Notes: generated by a model not told the origin, from the letters alone. 64,000 bases of DNA from Pedobacter deserti (GCF_024436415.1 NZ_JAFMZQ010000001.1:2418001-2482000), one strand, 5' to 3'. Numbered from the stretch's first letter, positions 42,601 through 52,856 are shown. Numbers and translations: made by a program.

Positions 42601-43232
42601 ACAGCCACCACATCTTTCGCGGTAATGGCATAAAACCGGTCGCCCGCTTCAGGTTTGATCAGGAACAGCCCAGTAAACACACTAAATGCCGGTAGAACAG
42701 CGCAGTGACTGCTGAAATAAAAACAAGGAAACCTTAGTCGCTGCCTTGCCCTGCCATGAAGCACGACCCCGGGATGGATGTGCCCGGATATATTAAAATA
42801 CGCATCAGACACAGTTGGCTTGTCGTGGATAAATCGAAACGGGGCCAGCAATAGCTCTTTATGGTGAATTTCAATATCAAGGCCCTCATATTCCGAGTCG
42901 CTCAGTCGGTCATGATTGCCTTTTATCAGCACAACCTTCAACTCGGGATACTTGCTTCGCCATTCGCGAAAAACCTCCACGTCGCTGTTCAGATGATTGT
43001 GAAACATATCGCCTGTCACCAAAAGCGTAGCAGGCTCAAACTCCCTGATCAGGGATGCCAGGCGCTTCAGATCAGATGTGCCCACCGAGCCTGGCACCGG
43101 TACGCCAGATTTGCGGAAATGTGCCGACTTGCCCACATGAAGATCGCTGATGATCAGCATGCGCTCCCGAGGCCAGAAAATCGCCCGCTCTTTACTTAAT
43201 ATCAGTTGTTCGCCATTGCAGTCAATGGTCAT
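42597..43232 (-). CDS. pdeM: Ligase-associated metallophosphoesterase (PdeM)
   Basis: This protein of about 211 residues has calcineurin-type metal motifs in order: SDLHVGK, GDMFHNH, GNHDR, and GHIHPG near the C-terminus. It is the phosphoesterase that accompanies the Lhr-like helicase and ATP-dependent ligase in bacterial DNA-damage clusters. The start may be 43232 (overlapping the helicase stop by 11 bp) or the in-frame ATG at 43247. It is the last gene of the four-gene repair unit. Confidence 0.9.
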   Translation of the reverse strand: MTIDCNGEQLILSKERAIFWPRERMLIISDLHVGKSAHFRKSGVPVPGSVGTSDLKRLASLIREFEPATLLVTGDMFHNHLNSDVEVFREWRSKYPELKVVLIKGNHDRLSDSEYEGLDIEIHHKELLLAPFRFIHDKPTVSDAYFNISGHIHPGVVLHGRARQRLRFPCFYFSSHCAVLPAFSVFTGLFLIKPEAGDRFYAITAKDVVAV

Positions 43233-45723
43233 TTTTCCTTCTTGCATTCTTCTTCTCCGCCTCAGCAGTCATCCGCACGATGCGCTGACTTAACTCCTCC
43301 GAACTCATATTGTCGCGCAGACTGTCAACCTTGATCGGGAAACACAAAGGTGTGTACCTGTCGGTCCGTACAATAACAATCTCGCTGGCCTGTATCCTGT
43401 GTAAAGCCGCAGCAAGCCTTGGTTCTTCAATTTGCTGGTAAAAGGCTTCATCATAAGCCTGGCGCAATAATAAGTTATGTTTATCATAATCGCTAAACAC
43501 GTTGAAAAATAGTGCGGCAGACGACTGCAGGTGCTTATTGGCCACATACTTCCCAGGATATCCCTGAAATACCAGACCCGATATGCAGGCAATGTCCCGG
43601 AACTTCCTCCGGGCCATTTCTGTAGCGTTAATGCTCGAAACAATATCGTCCGCAAGGTTCACCGGACTAAAAATGCTTTTCACATTGGCTTCATCTAGCG
43701 GAATGGGTTGTTCACTCAACAGCTCAAAACCATAGTCGTTCATCGCAATAGAAAAGGTGATCGGTTTAATTTTGGCCAGCCGGTAAGCAATCAGCGCAGC
43801 CATGATCTCATGTACCTGCCGCCCTTCAAACGGATATCCAAAAAAGTGGAAACCGTCGCGTGTTTCGATCATTTCAATCAAAAATTCATTGTGCTTAGGT
43901 ACGTGCGACACCCTGGCCTGCCGCTCAAACAGAGGTAGAATAAAGTCCAGTTCCTCGTCACCATGCTTTTTATCCAGCGTTTCATTGTATTTCTTGCGCA
44001 GCACGCTGCCCAGATTAGCCGTAAGCGAAATCCGCCCGCCCATCCAGCTTGGGTTTACCGCCTGTTTCTGCTTGCTCTTCTTCACAATCACCATCATGTC
44101 TTTGATCATGATGAATTCCAGTACACGCCCCGCCAGGGTAAAACTATTGCCCGGTTTCATTTTTGAGATGAAAGACTCCTCAATCATGCCAATAAAGCCG
44201 CCGCTCAGAAATTTAACCTTCATCATCGGATCGCTCACAATCGTACCAATGCTCAACCGGTGCCGCATGGCGATCTGCCGGCTGGTAACTTTCCAGCGGC
44301 CCTCTACACGCTCTACTTTGCTGAACTCATTGTAGGCTGTCAGACTGTCGCCGCCGGTGGTAATAAACTGCATGATCCAGTTCCACTCCTCAGGCAGCAG
44401 TTCCCTGAAAGCGTAAGTCTGCCGCACCTCATTAAAAATTACCTCGTCGTCAAAGCCGTCGCCCACCGCAAGCGTAACCAGGTACTGTACAAGTGTATCA
44501 AACACCATCACCATGGGCTCCCGGCTCTCAATGTTCTGTGTCCGGGCGGCTTCTTTAATCGCCGCCGCCTCCACAAGTTCAAGGGCATGCGTGGGCAGGA
44601 AGTAAATCTTGGACGTCTCAAAAGGGGAGTGCCCGCTACGCCCTGCTCGCTGCAGGAAGCGCGCAACGCCCTTCGGTGATCCGATCTGCACCACGGTGTC
44701 TACCGGTTTAAAGTCCACACCCAGATCCAGTGAAGAAGTACACACTACCGCTTTCAATATACCCGAATGCAGCGCATCCTCGATCCAGTTGCGCAGTTCA
44801 TGATCTATCGAACCATGGTGGATGGCCAGCTGGCCCGCCAGGTTCTCATCCGTTGCAAGCAAGGTCTGGTACCACAGCTCTGCCTGACCTCTCGTGTTGG
44901 TAAAGATCAGCGTCGTCTTGCTTGCATAGATCACAGGGAGCAGCTTAGGCGCCAGTTTATGGCCCAGGTGACCAGCCCAGGGCAGCATGTCAATATGATC
45001 GGGCAGGATGGATTTGATCGTAATTTTCTTCTCGATATCGGCGGTCACAATTACCTTCAGCAAATCCGCATAGGGAACCAGCACATCCAGGGCCTGTTCC
45101 ATATTCCCGATGGTTGCCGATATACCCCATATGCGAAGCAATCGTTCCGGGTGCTGCTCATACAAAAGTCCCTTGATCCTCGATATCGCCAGCTCAGCCA
45201 TCACGCCGCGTTTGCTGCCAATCAGTTCATGCCATTCATCGGCCACAATACATTGAAGCTCACTGAAATAATTAAAGGTACTTTTTTGAGCAAGGAGCAA
45301 ATGCATACTTTCCGGCGTGATGATCAACACATCCGGCATCTGTTTCTTCTGTTTCAGTTTTTCACTCTGTGCCGTGTCGCCGTTGCGTACGCCTACCGAC
45401 CAGCCCAGTTCCATCTCATTACATACCACCGTCATGGCCCGTGCCAAGTCTTTAGCCAGCGAGCGCAAAGGCGTAATCCAGATCAGTTTTAAGCCGCCCG
45501 TATGTTTTTTTGTGCCGGCCGAAGCCCGCCTGTTCAATTCATCAATCACCACCGCAAGAAAGAGCGAGTATGTTTTTCCGAAACCGGTTGGGGCGTTCAC
45601 CAGCCCGCTGTAGCCCTCCGCATAGTACTGCCAGGCATCCGTCTGAAATTTAAAAGGCTTTCTGCGGTCGCTTTTCAGCCATTTTATTACCTGTTTGTAA
45701 CCCTTACTTGTCTCTATACCCAT
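43222..45723 (-). CDS. Ligase-associated DEXH-box helicase (Lhr-like)
   Basis: This 833-residue superfamily 2 helicase has Walker A NAPTGFGKTYS (about residue 45), ITPLRSLAKD, DEXH-type VADEWHELIG, and motif VI RAGRSGHSP. A Lhr-type winged-helix/C-terminal domain follows. It is the helicase of the ligase-associated DNA-damage response cluster. I chose the ATG at 45723, 5 bp after the ligase stop; a start 27 codons upstream would run into the ligase gene. It overlaps pdeM at its end. Confidence 0.93.
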   Translation of the reverse strand: MGIETSKGYKQVIKWLKSDRRKPFKFQTDAWQYYAEGYSGLVNAPTGFGKTYSLFLAVVIDELNRRASAGTKKHTGGLKLIWITPLRSLAKDLARAMTVVCNEMELGWSVGVRNGDTAQSEKLKQKKQMPDVLIITPESMHLLLAQKSTFNYFSELQCIVADEWHELIGSKRGVMAELAISRIKGLLYEQHPERLLRIWGISATIGNMEQALDVLVPYADLLKVIVTADIEKKITIKSILPDHIDMLPWAGHLGHKLAPKLLPVIYASKTTLIFTNTRGQAELWYQTLLATDENLAGQLAIHHGSIDHELRNWIEDALHSGILKAVVCTSSLDLGVDFKPVDTVVQIGSPKGVARFLQRAGRSGHSPFETSKIYFLPTHALELVEAAAIKEAARTQNIESREPMVMVFDTLVQYLVTLAVGDGFDDEVIFNEVRQTYAFRELLPEEWNWIMQFITTGGDSLTAYNEFSKVERVEGRWKVTSRQIAMRHRLSIGTIVSDPMMKVKFLSGGFIGMIEESFISKMKPGNSFTLAGRVLEFIMIKDMMVIVKKSKQKQAVNPSWMGGRISLTANLGSVLRKKYNETLDKKHGDEELDFILPLFERQARVSHVPKHNEFLIEMIETRDGFHFFGYPFEGRQVHEIMAALIAYRLAKIKPITFSIAMNDYGFELLSEQPIPLDEANVKSIFSPVNLADDIVSSINATEMARRKFRDIACISGLVFQGYPGKYVANKHLQSSAALFFNVFSDYDKHNLLLRQAYDEAFYQQIEEPRLAAALHRIQASEIVIVRTDRYTPLCFPIKVDSLRDNMSSEELSQRIVRMTAEAEKKNARRKNDH

Positions 45724-45728
45724 AAAAA

Positions 45729-47321
45729 TTACAGTGTCGATTGCAGCAACTGCCTCAAATCGTCCAGCGTATTGATCTCGTCCGCCTTTTTGTCTTTTCG
45801 CCACCTCGCGATGCGGGGAAAGCGAAGAGCAAGTCCCGCTTTATGACGTTTACTTTCTGCAATACCTTCAAAAGCAATTTCGAAGACCAGCTCAGGTTTC
45901 ACCGTTCTTACCGGGCCGAATTTTTCTACCGCGTTTTTTAGCACAAACGAATTTACCTCTTTTATCTCTTTATCGGTTAAGCCCGAATAGGCTTTCGCAA
46001 CGGTAACCAGCTTATCACCATCCCGCACCGCAAAAGTGTAATCTGTATAAAAATTTGCGCGCCTGCCGCTTCCTTTCTGGGCGTAGATCATCACGGTATC
46101 TACGGTGTAGGGGTTGATCTTCCATTTCCACCAGTCGCCCCGTTTTCTTCCCGAATGGTAGAGCGAGTCCAGTTTCTTGAGCATGATACCCTCACTGTTC
46201 ATATCGCGCGAACCCTGCCTTAGTTCTGCCAGCTCCTCCCAGGTCGAGAAACTGATGGTAGGCGAGAGGCTCACCATCGTGGCGTTACCTATCTCGGCAA
46301 ATACCTGTTCTAACAAGCGCCGCCTTTCTCTCAAAGCGACATCGCGCATATCCCGGGTATTGTGTTCCAGCAGATCGTACACAAAAAAGCCTATTGGTGC
46401 GTCGTTCAACTGCGATTTACTGATTGTTTTGCGGTTTAGCCGCTGCTGCAGCAAACTAAAAGCCTGCACCTGTCCATCGCGTACCGAAAGAATCTCACCA
46501 TCCAGTACCGTCCCGTCTTGCAGCTTTTCCCGCAAAAAGTGGAGTTCAGGAAATTGTTCGGTCACCAGTTCCTCGCCGCGCGACCAGATAAAGAGTTCGC
46601 CATTCCGTTTTACGATCTGACCTCTTATGCCGTCCCATTTCCATTCAGCCTGCCATTCGCTCACCTCCCCGAGCGAGGCGGGTTCAGCTTCAAGGGCATA
46701 AGCCAGGCAAAAAGGATAGGGCCAGGAATTGTCCGTATTTACATGCACACCCGCAAGCAGATCCACGTAACTGATCGCGTCCGGTTGCCATTGTCCCATA
46801 ATGCTGTGCATAATCTTGCTGGGGTCTACGTCACTTATCTTCGCCAGCGCGTTTACCAGCATCTTATTAGATACACCGATTCTGAAATTCCCTGAGATCA
46901 GCTTGTTAAATACAAAGCGCTCCTGAGGTTCCAGGCTATCCCATGCCTGCACAATAAATGCCTTTTTCTCCTCCTCGCTCTTCGTGCGCAGCGCGCTAAG
47001 GTCAGCAACCCATTCATGCAGCTTACGCTCGGCCCTATGGGAGGGCGGGGGCAGTACCAGCGCAATCGTTTCACTTAAATCGCCCACATTATGATAACTT
47101 TCGGCAAACAGCCACTCCGGTATACCGCTCAGCTCTACGGCCCATTGTCTTATCAGGGAAGTATTTACCGGTCGCTTAGGCCGCTTGCCGGTAAACATGG
47201 CAATCACATATGGTTTATCACGATCATCCGCTTCCGTAAAATAGTTTACCAGCGCGGCTATCTTATCATTCGTTTTGTTGCTTGTTTCAAGCTCCTGGAT
47301 CAGCTGAGTAAATCTTCTCAT
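45729..47321 (-). CDS. ATP-dependent DNA ligase (LigB/LigC type)
   Basis: This 530-residue ligase has an N-terminal DNA-binding domain (to about 200) and an adenylation domain. The active-site lysine is K228 in EWKWDGIRGQ (motif I). Motif III-like FFVYDLLE, motif IV SEGIMLK and motif V DWWKWK follow. The C-terminal OB domain carries FEGIAES and RFPRI. It overlaps the exonuclease gene by 4 bp and is followed by the helicase after 5 bp. It acts in repair alongside the NAD-dependent replicative ligase. Confidence 0.94.
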   Translation of the reverse strand: MRRFTQLIQELETSNKTNDKIAALVNYFTEADDRDKPYVIAMFTGKRPKRPVNTSLIRQWAVELSGIPEWLFAESYHNVGDLSETIALVLPPPSHRAERKLHEWVADLSALRTKSEEEKKAFIVQAWDSLEPQERFVFNKLISGNFRIGVSNKMLVNALAKISDVDPSKIMHSIMGQWQPDAISYVDLLAGVHVNTDNSWPYPFCLAYALEAEPASLGEVSEWQAEWKWDGIRGQIVKRNGELFIWSRGEELVTEQFPELHFLREKLQDGTVLDGEILSVRDGQVQAFSLLQQRLNRKTISKSQLNDAPIGFFVYDLLEHNTRDMRDVALRERRRLLEQVFAEIGNATMVSLSPTISFSTWEELAELRQGSRDMNSEGIMLKKLDSLYHSGRKRGDWWKWKINPYTVDTVMIYAQKGSGRRANFYTDYTFAVRDGDKLVTVAKAYSGLTDKEIKEVNSFVLKNAVEKFGPVRTVKPELVFEIAFEGIAESKRHKAGLALRFPRIARWRKDKKADEINTLDDLRQLLQSTL

Positions 47322-48322
47322 TCCACCACCTCGCTTTCTTCCTCTTCTGTCCCGTATTGGGTCTTCACCTCTTCAGCCGCAATCCCAATCTCGTTCAGGT
47401 ATTTCGAGAACGTAGCCGTAAATCCATGCGTCACAAACACCTTTTCCGCTTCGGTAGCTTTAATCGCATCCAGCAGTCCCGGCCAGTCAGCATGATCGCT
47501 CAGCGCAAAACCTGCGTCCGCACTTCTCCATCGTCGGCCAGCCCGTACCCGCATCCATCCGGAGCAAACGCCTACGGCCGGACTGATCAGATTTTTGACC
47601 CAGCGACCGTCGGCCATGGCCGGGGGCACAATCACCAGACCCTTTTGCAGCTCCTCCTTTCGCAGTTCCGGCGTAATCCGGATGGTTTCAGGCAAATCCA
47701 CACCAGCCGCTATAAATCTGTCATTCAGGTTCGCAATGCTGCTATGTACATAGATGTTGCTGAAACCAGTCAGGCCATTGATCAGCCGTTGCGCCTTACC
47801 GAGACTGTAGGCAATAAGTACACTGGTTTTATTTCTGTCTTTGTTGGCCCCCACCCAATCCCTGATCTGGTTAAAGATCACCTGCTGAGGCTGCCACTTG
47901 TAAATAGGCAGGCCAAAAGTACTTTCCGACACAAAAGTATGGCACTTTACCGGTTCAAAGCCCGTGCTCACGCCGTCGTGCTCCACCTTGTAGTCGCCCG
48001 ACACCACCGCAACTTCACCTCTATATTCCAGGCGTATCTGCGCCGAACCGATCACATGTCCGGCCGGGAACATGCTCAGCTTTACACCATTGATGCTGAT
48101 CTCCTCGTTGTATCCCAATGTTTGTATGCTTAAATCCTCAGCAAGTCTTTGGCGCAAAATCGGTTCCGTCAATTTATGACATAAATAAGCCCTGTTGCCC
48201 CAACGCACGTGATCGGCGTGCCCGTGTGTAGTCACCGCAAGATCCACCGGTTGCCAGGGATCTATGTAGAACTTGCCCTGCGGGCAATAAATACCCTTGC
48301 TCGTAAAACTGATTAATGCCAT
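47318..48322 (-). CDS. Ligase-associated exonuclease (metallo-beta-lactamase/beta-CASP fold)
   Basis: This 334-residue nuclease has the metal-binding HGHADH motif (about residues 34-39), VVSGDYKVEHDG, SESTFG, and a late FALSDHADW motif typical of SNM1/Artemis-like beta-CASP enzymes. It is the first gene of the repair cluster. The four overlapping or nearly overlapping genes (exonuclease, ligase, helicase, PdeM) form the complete ligase-associated DNA-damage response set. It is divergent from the TonB-receptor gene, with an 87-bp gap. Confidence 0.93.
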   Translation of the reverse strand: MALISFTSKGIYCPQGKFYIDPWQPVDLAVTTHGHADHVRWGNRAYLCHKLTEPILRQRLAEDLSIQTLGYNEEISINGVKLSMFPAGHVIGSAQIRLEYRGEVAVVSGDYKVEHDGVSTGFEPVKCHTFVSESTFGLPIYKWQPQQVIFNQIRDWVGANKDRNKTSVLIAYSLGKAQRLINGLTGFSNIYVHSSIANLNDRFIAAGVDLPETIRITPELRKEELQKGLVIVPPAMADGRWVKNLISPAVGVCSGWMRVRAGRRWRSADAGFALSDHADWPGLLDAIKATEAEKVFVTHGFTATFSKYLNEIGIAAEEVKTQYGTEEEESEVVE

Positions 48323-48409
48323 TAAATGAGAAACATAGGTTCTAAGATAATGTTTGTTCTATACCGTCTATTGGTTTTTGTTTGTTACTTTTACAGCCGA
48401 GGAAAAAGT

Positions 48410-50740
48410 ATGCAAAAGCTACATCGATGCGTGTTGCTGATCTTGCTGATAGTAGGGTTAAGTAAGTTATCTGCGGCACAGAATAAATATACCATAAACG
48501 GGACCATAACCGATGCCACAACAGGTGAAACGTTAATAGGTGCCAGTGTTAGAATAAGCGGCCCGGTTACCAGCGGTGCCGTTACCAATGCCTACGGCTT
48601 CTTTTCGTTAAGCGCCCCGGCAGGTAGCTACAGCGTTACCATCAGTTTTGTGGGCTACAAGACCGAAAACCAAACCATAACGCTCGGGAAAGACACGCGC
48701 TTAAACGTAGCACTTACGGAAGACAACCAGCTCAGTGAAGTGGTCATATCTGCTACCAGACAAAACGAAAATGTGATCAACCCGCAAATGGGCCTGCAGA
48801 AGATGAACGTTCGGGAAATCAACGACGTACCTGTACTACTGGGCGAACGCGACGTGCTCAAAACCATTCAACTGCTGCCCGGGATCAAATCAGCAGGGGA
48901 GGGCAACAGCGGATTTTATGTGCGGGGCGGCTCCACCGATCAGAATCTCATCTTGCTCGACGAAGCTCCGGTATATAACGCCTCCCATTTACTCGGCTTC
49001 TTCTCTACATTTAATTCAGACGCCATAAAGGATGTTAGTGTATATAAGGGAGGTATGCCCGCTCAGTACGGTGGTCGGCTCTCATCGGTTGTCGACATAA
49101 AGATGAACGACGGGAACAAAAAGGAGTTTGCCGCAGAAGGAGGTATAGGCCTTATTTCCTCCCGGCTTAAAGTGGAGGGGCCACTCTCGAAAGACAAAGG
49201 CTCTTTCATGATTAGCGGCAGGCGCACCTATCTCGACGCCTTCCTGGCTTTGTCGCCCGACAGCTCAGTAAGAGGGAACACACTCTATTTTTACGACTTG
49301 AATGCGAAAGCCAACTATCAGATCAACGACCGGAACACCATCTTCCTGTCGGGTTATTTTGGCCGCGACAATCTCGGGATTTCAGAAACCTTTGGGTTCG
49401 ATTGGGGAAATTCGACACTTACGCTGCGCTGGAACCACCTGTTCAGTAATCGCCTGTTCTCCAATACTTCACTGATATACAGCAATTACAATTACGTTAT
49501 CGAAAACCAGATTGCAGAAAACAGCTTCAAAATCAAGTCCGCCATCAAAGACTTTAACCTTAAGCAGGATTTTGAATACAGTATTGGTAATAATAACCGG
49601 CTCAAATTTGGCGTCAACGCTATTCATCATACCATAGCACCCGGAAACCTGGAGTCCGGTCCGCAATCCAGTGTAAACAACACCAATTATGAAGATCGCA
49701 AAGGCTTGGAACTGGCCGGCTATGTATCCAACGAATGGAGTCCGGCAGAGCGGTTTAACCTGGTATACGGACTCAGACTAAGCAATTTCTCCCTGCTCGG
49801 CCCAGGAAATTTCCGTACCTACGATGAAGAGGGCAACACACTTACGACCACCGCTTACGGTAGGGGCGAACTAGTCAGCAACTACTTCAACCTGGAGCCA
49901 CGAGTCTCAGCCAGCTATCAGCTCAATGCCAGTAGCTCCATCAAAGCCGCGTACACCAGGAACACCCAGCATATACACCTGATGTCCAATTCTACCTCAA
50001 CGTCGCCTACCGACCTGTACATCATGAACAGCAACAACGTGAAGCCGGAGATCGCTGATCAGATCGCTTCAGGATACTTCCGGAATTTCAGCGATAACAA
50101 GTACGAATTTTCTGCCGAAGTATACTATAAATGGATGCAGAATCAGATCGAATACCGTACCGGTACCGATCTTCGGGGCAATGCAAACGTAGAGGCCGAT
50201 CTACTGTATGGCGATGGACGGGCCTATGGTATAGAGCTGTTTTTTAAGAAACGTTTCGGAAAGCTTAACGGATGGCTGGGCTATACCTGGTCGCGCACCC
50301 AGCGGCAGTTTGATGCCATCGACAATGGCCGGTGGTTTTACGCCCGTCAGGACAGGACCCACGATCTTTCGCTGGTCGGGATTTACAAGCCGGGCAAACG
50401 CTGGACCTTCTCGTCCGTGTTCGTTTATAACACCGGAAATGCGGTTACTTTTCCAAGCGGTAAATACCAGATCAACGGTCGCACCGTATTCTATTACACC
50501 GAAAAGAACGGGTACCGGACACCCGACTACCACCGTCTGGATGTATCCGCGACTTTAGAAGGCAAGCCGGGACGCAAAATACAGTCCAACTGGTCGTTCG
50601 GAATCTACAACCTTTACAACCGCCATAACGCTTTTTCAATCGACTTCGAAGATAATCCCGACGATCCTGAAAGGACTCAGGCCGTTCAAACCACCTTATT
50701 TGGTATAATACCTTCCGTAACGTGGAACTTTAAATTTTAA
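48410..50740 (+). CDS. TonB-dependent receptor
   Basis: This 776-residue outer-membrane protein has a signal peptide (MQKLHRCVLLILLIVGLSKL) and a CarboxypepD-regulatory-like domain (about 28-110, GTITDATTGETLIGASV). A TonB plug follows (LGERDVLKTIQLLPGI; VRGGSTDQNLILLDEAPVYN), then a 22-strand-type barrel ending in VTWNFKF. I chose the ATG at 48410, which begins the signal peptide. The DUF4249 lipoprotein gene begins 4 bp later; this receptor-DUF4249 pairing recurs in Bacteroidota. The substrate is unknown. Confidence 0.93.
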   Translation: MQKLHRCVLLILLIVGLSKLSAAQNKYTINGTITDATTGETLIGASVRISGPVTSGAVTNAYGFFSLSAPAGSYSVTISFVGYKTENQTITLGKDTRLNVALTEDNQLSEVVISATRQNENVINPQMGLQKMNVREINDVPVLLGERDVLKTIQLLPGIKSAGEGNSGFYVRGGSTDQNLILLDEAPVYNASHLLGFFSTFNSDAIKDVSVYKGGMPAQYGGRLSSVVDIKMNDGNKKEFAAEGGIGLISSRLKVEGPLSKDKGSFMISGRRTYLDAFLALSPDSSVRGNTLYFYDLNAKANYQINDRNTIFLSGYFGRDNLGISETFGFDWGNSTLTLRWNHLFSNRLFSNTSLIYSNYNYVIENQIAENSFKIKSAIKDFNLKQDFEYSIGNNNRLKFGVNAIHHTIAPGNLESGPQSSVNNTNYEDRKGLELAGYVSNEWSPAERFNLVYGLRLSNFSLLGPGNFRTYDEEGNTLTTTAYGRGELVSNYFNLEPRVSASYQLNASSSIKAAYTRNTQHIHLMSNSTSTSPTDLYIMNSNNVKPEIADQIASGYFRNFSDNKYEFSAEVYYKWMQNQIEYRTGTDLRGNANVEADLLYGDGRAYGIELFFKKRFGKLNGWLGYTWSRTQRQFDAIDNGRWFYARQDRTHDLSLVGIYKPGKRWTFSSVFVYNTGNAVTFPSGKYQINGRTVFYYTEKNGYRTPDYHRLDVSATLEGKPGRKIQSNWSFGIYNLYNRHNAFSIDFEDNPDDPERTQAVQTTLFGIIPSVTWNFKF

Positions 50741-50744
50741 GCAG

Positions 50745-51530
50745 ATGGGCAGGATAAGAATTTTTATTGGTTTAATTTTAGTGGCAGTTGCGGCGGCAGC
50801 CTGCGAAAAGGTCGTCGATCTTGATCTGGACAACGCCGAACCTAAAATTGTGATCGATGCGAGTCTGAATGACAATTATCAGTATCATTTCGTTCGTGTA
50901 TCACGCACCTACAGCTTCACCGAACCCAACAGCTTCAATGGTGTTGCAGGCGCTAAAGTGGTGCTGTCTATCCCGGGGCTGGATGTGAACCTTCGTGAAG
51001 TAGAGAAAGGCGTTTACCGTACGCCGCGGATGCGGGGGATGCCCGGCACAGGCTACACCTTGAATGTTACGGTCGAGGGCGTGACCTACACCTCCACCTC
51101 TTACATGCCCGAAAAGGTCTATCTCGACTCACTCTCCTTCAAACGGCTGAGCTTCTTTGGCGAGGAAAATACCTATGTAGCGGCCAACTTTAACGACCCG
51201 GCTAATGCGCAGAACAATTACCGCTATCTTTTAACCGTAAAAGATAAAGTTGAAGAAGACGATGTTAGTGACGACCGGTTTAACAACGGCAACGTCATTT
51301 CTAATGTCTTGTATCATGAGTTAGACAAACTAAAAACAGGGGACACGCTGGAAGTCGAACTTCAGTCCATCAACCGCGACGTGTACAAATACTTCTTCAG
51401 CCTGGAGCAGATCACAGGTGGTGGCGGGCCTCCCGTTTCGCCGGCAAATCCGCCCTCAAACTTTAATAACGGCGCATTAGGTGTTTTTAATGCGCATACC
51501 TCAAGCAGGAGAAATGCGGTAATCCAGTAA
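50745..51530 (+). CDS. DUF4249 lipoprotein
   Basis: This 261-residue protein has a lipobox VAAAAC (cysteine at about residue 20) followed by EKVVDLDLDNAEPKIVIDAS, the DUF4249 N-terminus (E..I.l.l.....lVV.g.i.d). An Ig-like beta domain (VAGAKVVLS) and YRYLLTVKD follow. It ends in a Gly/Pro-rich segment and HTSSRRNAV. It presumably sits on the outer membrane and works with the receptor encoded 4 bp upstream. It looks complete, though shorter than some members. Confidence 0.88.
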   Translation: MGRIRIFIGLILVAVAAAACEKVVDLDLDNAEPKIVIDASLNDNYQYHFVRVSRTYSFTEPNSFNGVAGAKVVLSIPGLDVNLREVEKGVYRTPRMRGMPGTGYTLNVTVEGVTYTSTSYMPEKVYLDSLSFKRLSFFGEENTYVAANFNDPANAQNNYRYLLTVKDKVEEDDVSDDRFNNGNVISNVLYHELDKLKTGDTLEVELQSINRDVYKYFFSLEQITGGGGPPVSPANPPSNFNNGALGVFNAHTSSRRNAVIQ

Positions 51531-51596
51531 AAATACCGCTAGAATACGCTAAAAATCGTACATCAGTGCTTAAACTACTGTAAGTCAAAGTTAAAT

Positions 51597-51627
51597 TTTG
51601 AATTCAGGGAAGAGAAGACTATATTAG
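51597..51627 (+). promoter_or_regulatory. Predicted promoter of the GAF histidine kinase
   Basis: TTTG at 51597-51600 and TATATTAG at 51620-51627 (one mismatch to TAnnTTTG) are separated by 19 bp. They would give a leader of about 23 nt before the ATG at 51657. Confidence 0.4.
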
Positions 51628-51656
51628 CTTACCTATTTCAAGATAAATAAAGTTAG

Positions 51657-52856
51657 ATGGGCATGCAACCTGTTTCAAATATAGCTTCAAACGAAGCGTT
51701 AAGGGTTAAGGCTCTATATAAATACCGGATTTTAGATACGGTTTCAGAGCCATGCTATGACAAACTAACCCGACTCGCCGCCAGACATTTTAACGTCCCT
51801 TTGGTATTTATCAGTATCGTAGACGAAGGACGTATTTGGTTCAAATCAAAATATGGCTTTCAGGCAGAACAAATAAACAGGGCCGATGGACTCTGCGGAA
51901 CTGCGATTATGTATGACGATGTATATGTGATCGAAAACGCGCTGCTTCATGCAGAGGCTGTTTCCAGTCCGCTCGTTCAGGCGCACGGACTACAGTTCTA
52001 TGCCGCTGCGCCCCTAAAAACAAAAGAAGGGTTTAATCTTGGTACCTTTTGCATCATGGACGTGCAGCCGCGTTCACTTTCGCAGGAAGATATTGACACA
52101 CTGATTGATTTCCGGGACCTGGTTATGGAGCAGATTGAGCTCAGATATACATCAGAGCTAGCCTCGGTGGGCAACAGACAGCTTTTGCATACCACTGCCC
52201 ACGATCTTAAGAATCCGCTGACCACCATTCCGGTCCGCGCGGATCTGATCAAACTCAAGAAAGGCGATCCGGAAATGGTCGACAAAATGTGCGACCAGAT
52301 CAAAGCTTCGGTGTTAAATATCGTGCATATCATCGACGAGCTGCTGGACTCCGGAGCCGTCGAGGCGGGCAAAACCAGACTGTTGCTCGTCAAGCTTAAC
52401 GCATCAGCGCTCATCGCCAACGTTATTGCAATGAACCAGCCGCTGGCCGACCGCAAAAATCAGGTTATAGAGTTTATAAATCCGGACGACATCTATATAC
52501 GGGCCGACGAGAGCAAGCTCTCCGAGGTAATTGACAATCTGCTCAACAATGCCATCAAATATTCGCCGCAGCACACACGTATAACCGTAACCATACGTAC
52601 CGGCAGCAACGGTCAGGTCATCGTTTCTGTGGCCGATCAGGGACAGGGACTTACCGAAGAAGATAAATCAAACCTGTTTCAGCGTTTTACCCGTCTAAGT
52701 GCCCAGCCCACAGGAGGGGAAAGGTCTACCGGTCTCGGCCTGTCCATCGTTAAAGCGATGGTTGAGGCGCACGGCGGCAGGATCTGGGCAGAAAGCGAAG
52801 GAAAAGGTAAAGGCGCCATATTTAATATGTCGCTGCCTGCAGACCTTAAAAAGTAG
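51657..52856 (+). CDS. Cytoplasmic GAF-domain sensor histidine kinase
   Basis: This 399-residue kinase has an N-terminal GAF domain (about 15-165: LTRLAARHFNVPLVFISIVD; FCIMD). A HisKA domain follows (AHDLKNPLTTI, phospho-His about 180), then a HATPase domain (NAIKYSP, VADQGQGL, TGLGLSI). It has no membrane segment, so the signal is intracellular. No response regulator is adjacent. An ATG two codons into the frame is an alternative start. The end overlaps the convergent epimerase gene by 11 bp. Confidence 0.92.
   Translation: MGMQPVSNIASNEALRVKALYKYRILDTVSEPCYDKLTRLAARHFNVPLVFISIVDEGRIWFKSKYGFQAEQINRADGLCGTAIMYDDVYVIENALLHAEAVSSPLVQAHGLQFYAAAPLKTKEGFNLGTFCIMDVQPRSLSQEDIDTLIDFRDLVMEQIELRYTSELASVGNRQLLHTTAHDLKNPLTTIPVRADLIKLKKGDPEMVDKMCDQIKASVLNIVHIIDELLDSGAVEAGKTRLLLVKLNASALIANVIAMNQPLADRKNQVIEFINPDDIYIRADESKLSEVIDNLLNNAIKYSPQHTRITVTIRTGSNGQVIVSVADQGQGLTEEDKSNLFQRFTRLSAQPTGGERSTGLGLSIVKAMVEAHGGRIWAESEGKGKGAIFNMSLPADLKK

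Noticed and set aside
43802-45846. Several plus-strand open frames of 100-240 codons across the helicase and ligase genes
   Set aside because: All are shadows of the minus-strand repair cluster, with basic or serine-rich low-complexity composition and no family resemblance.
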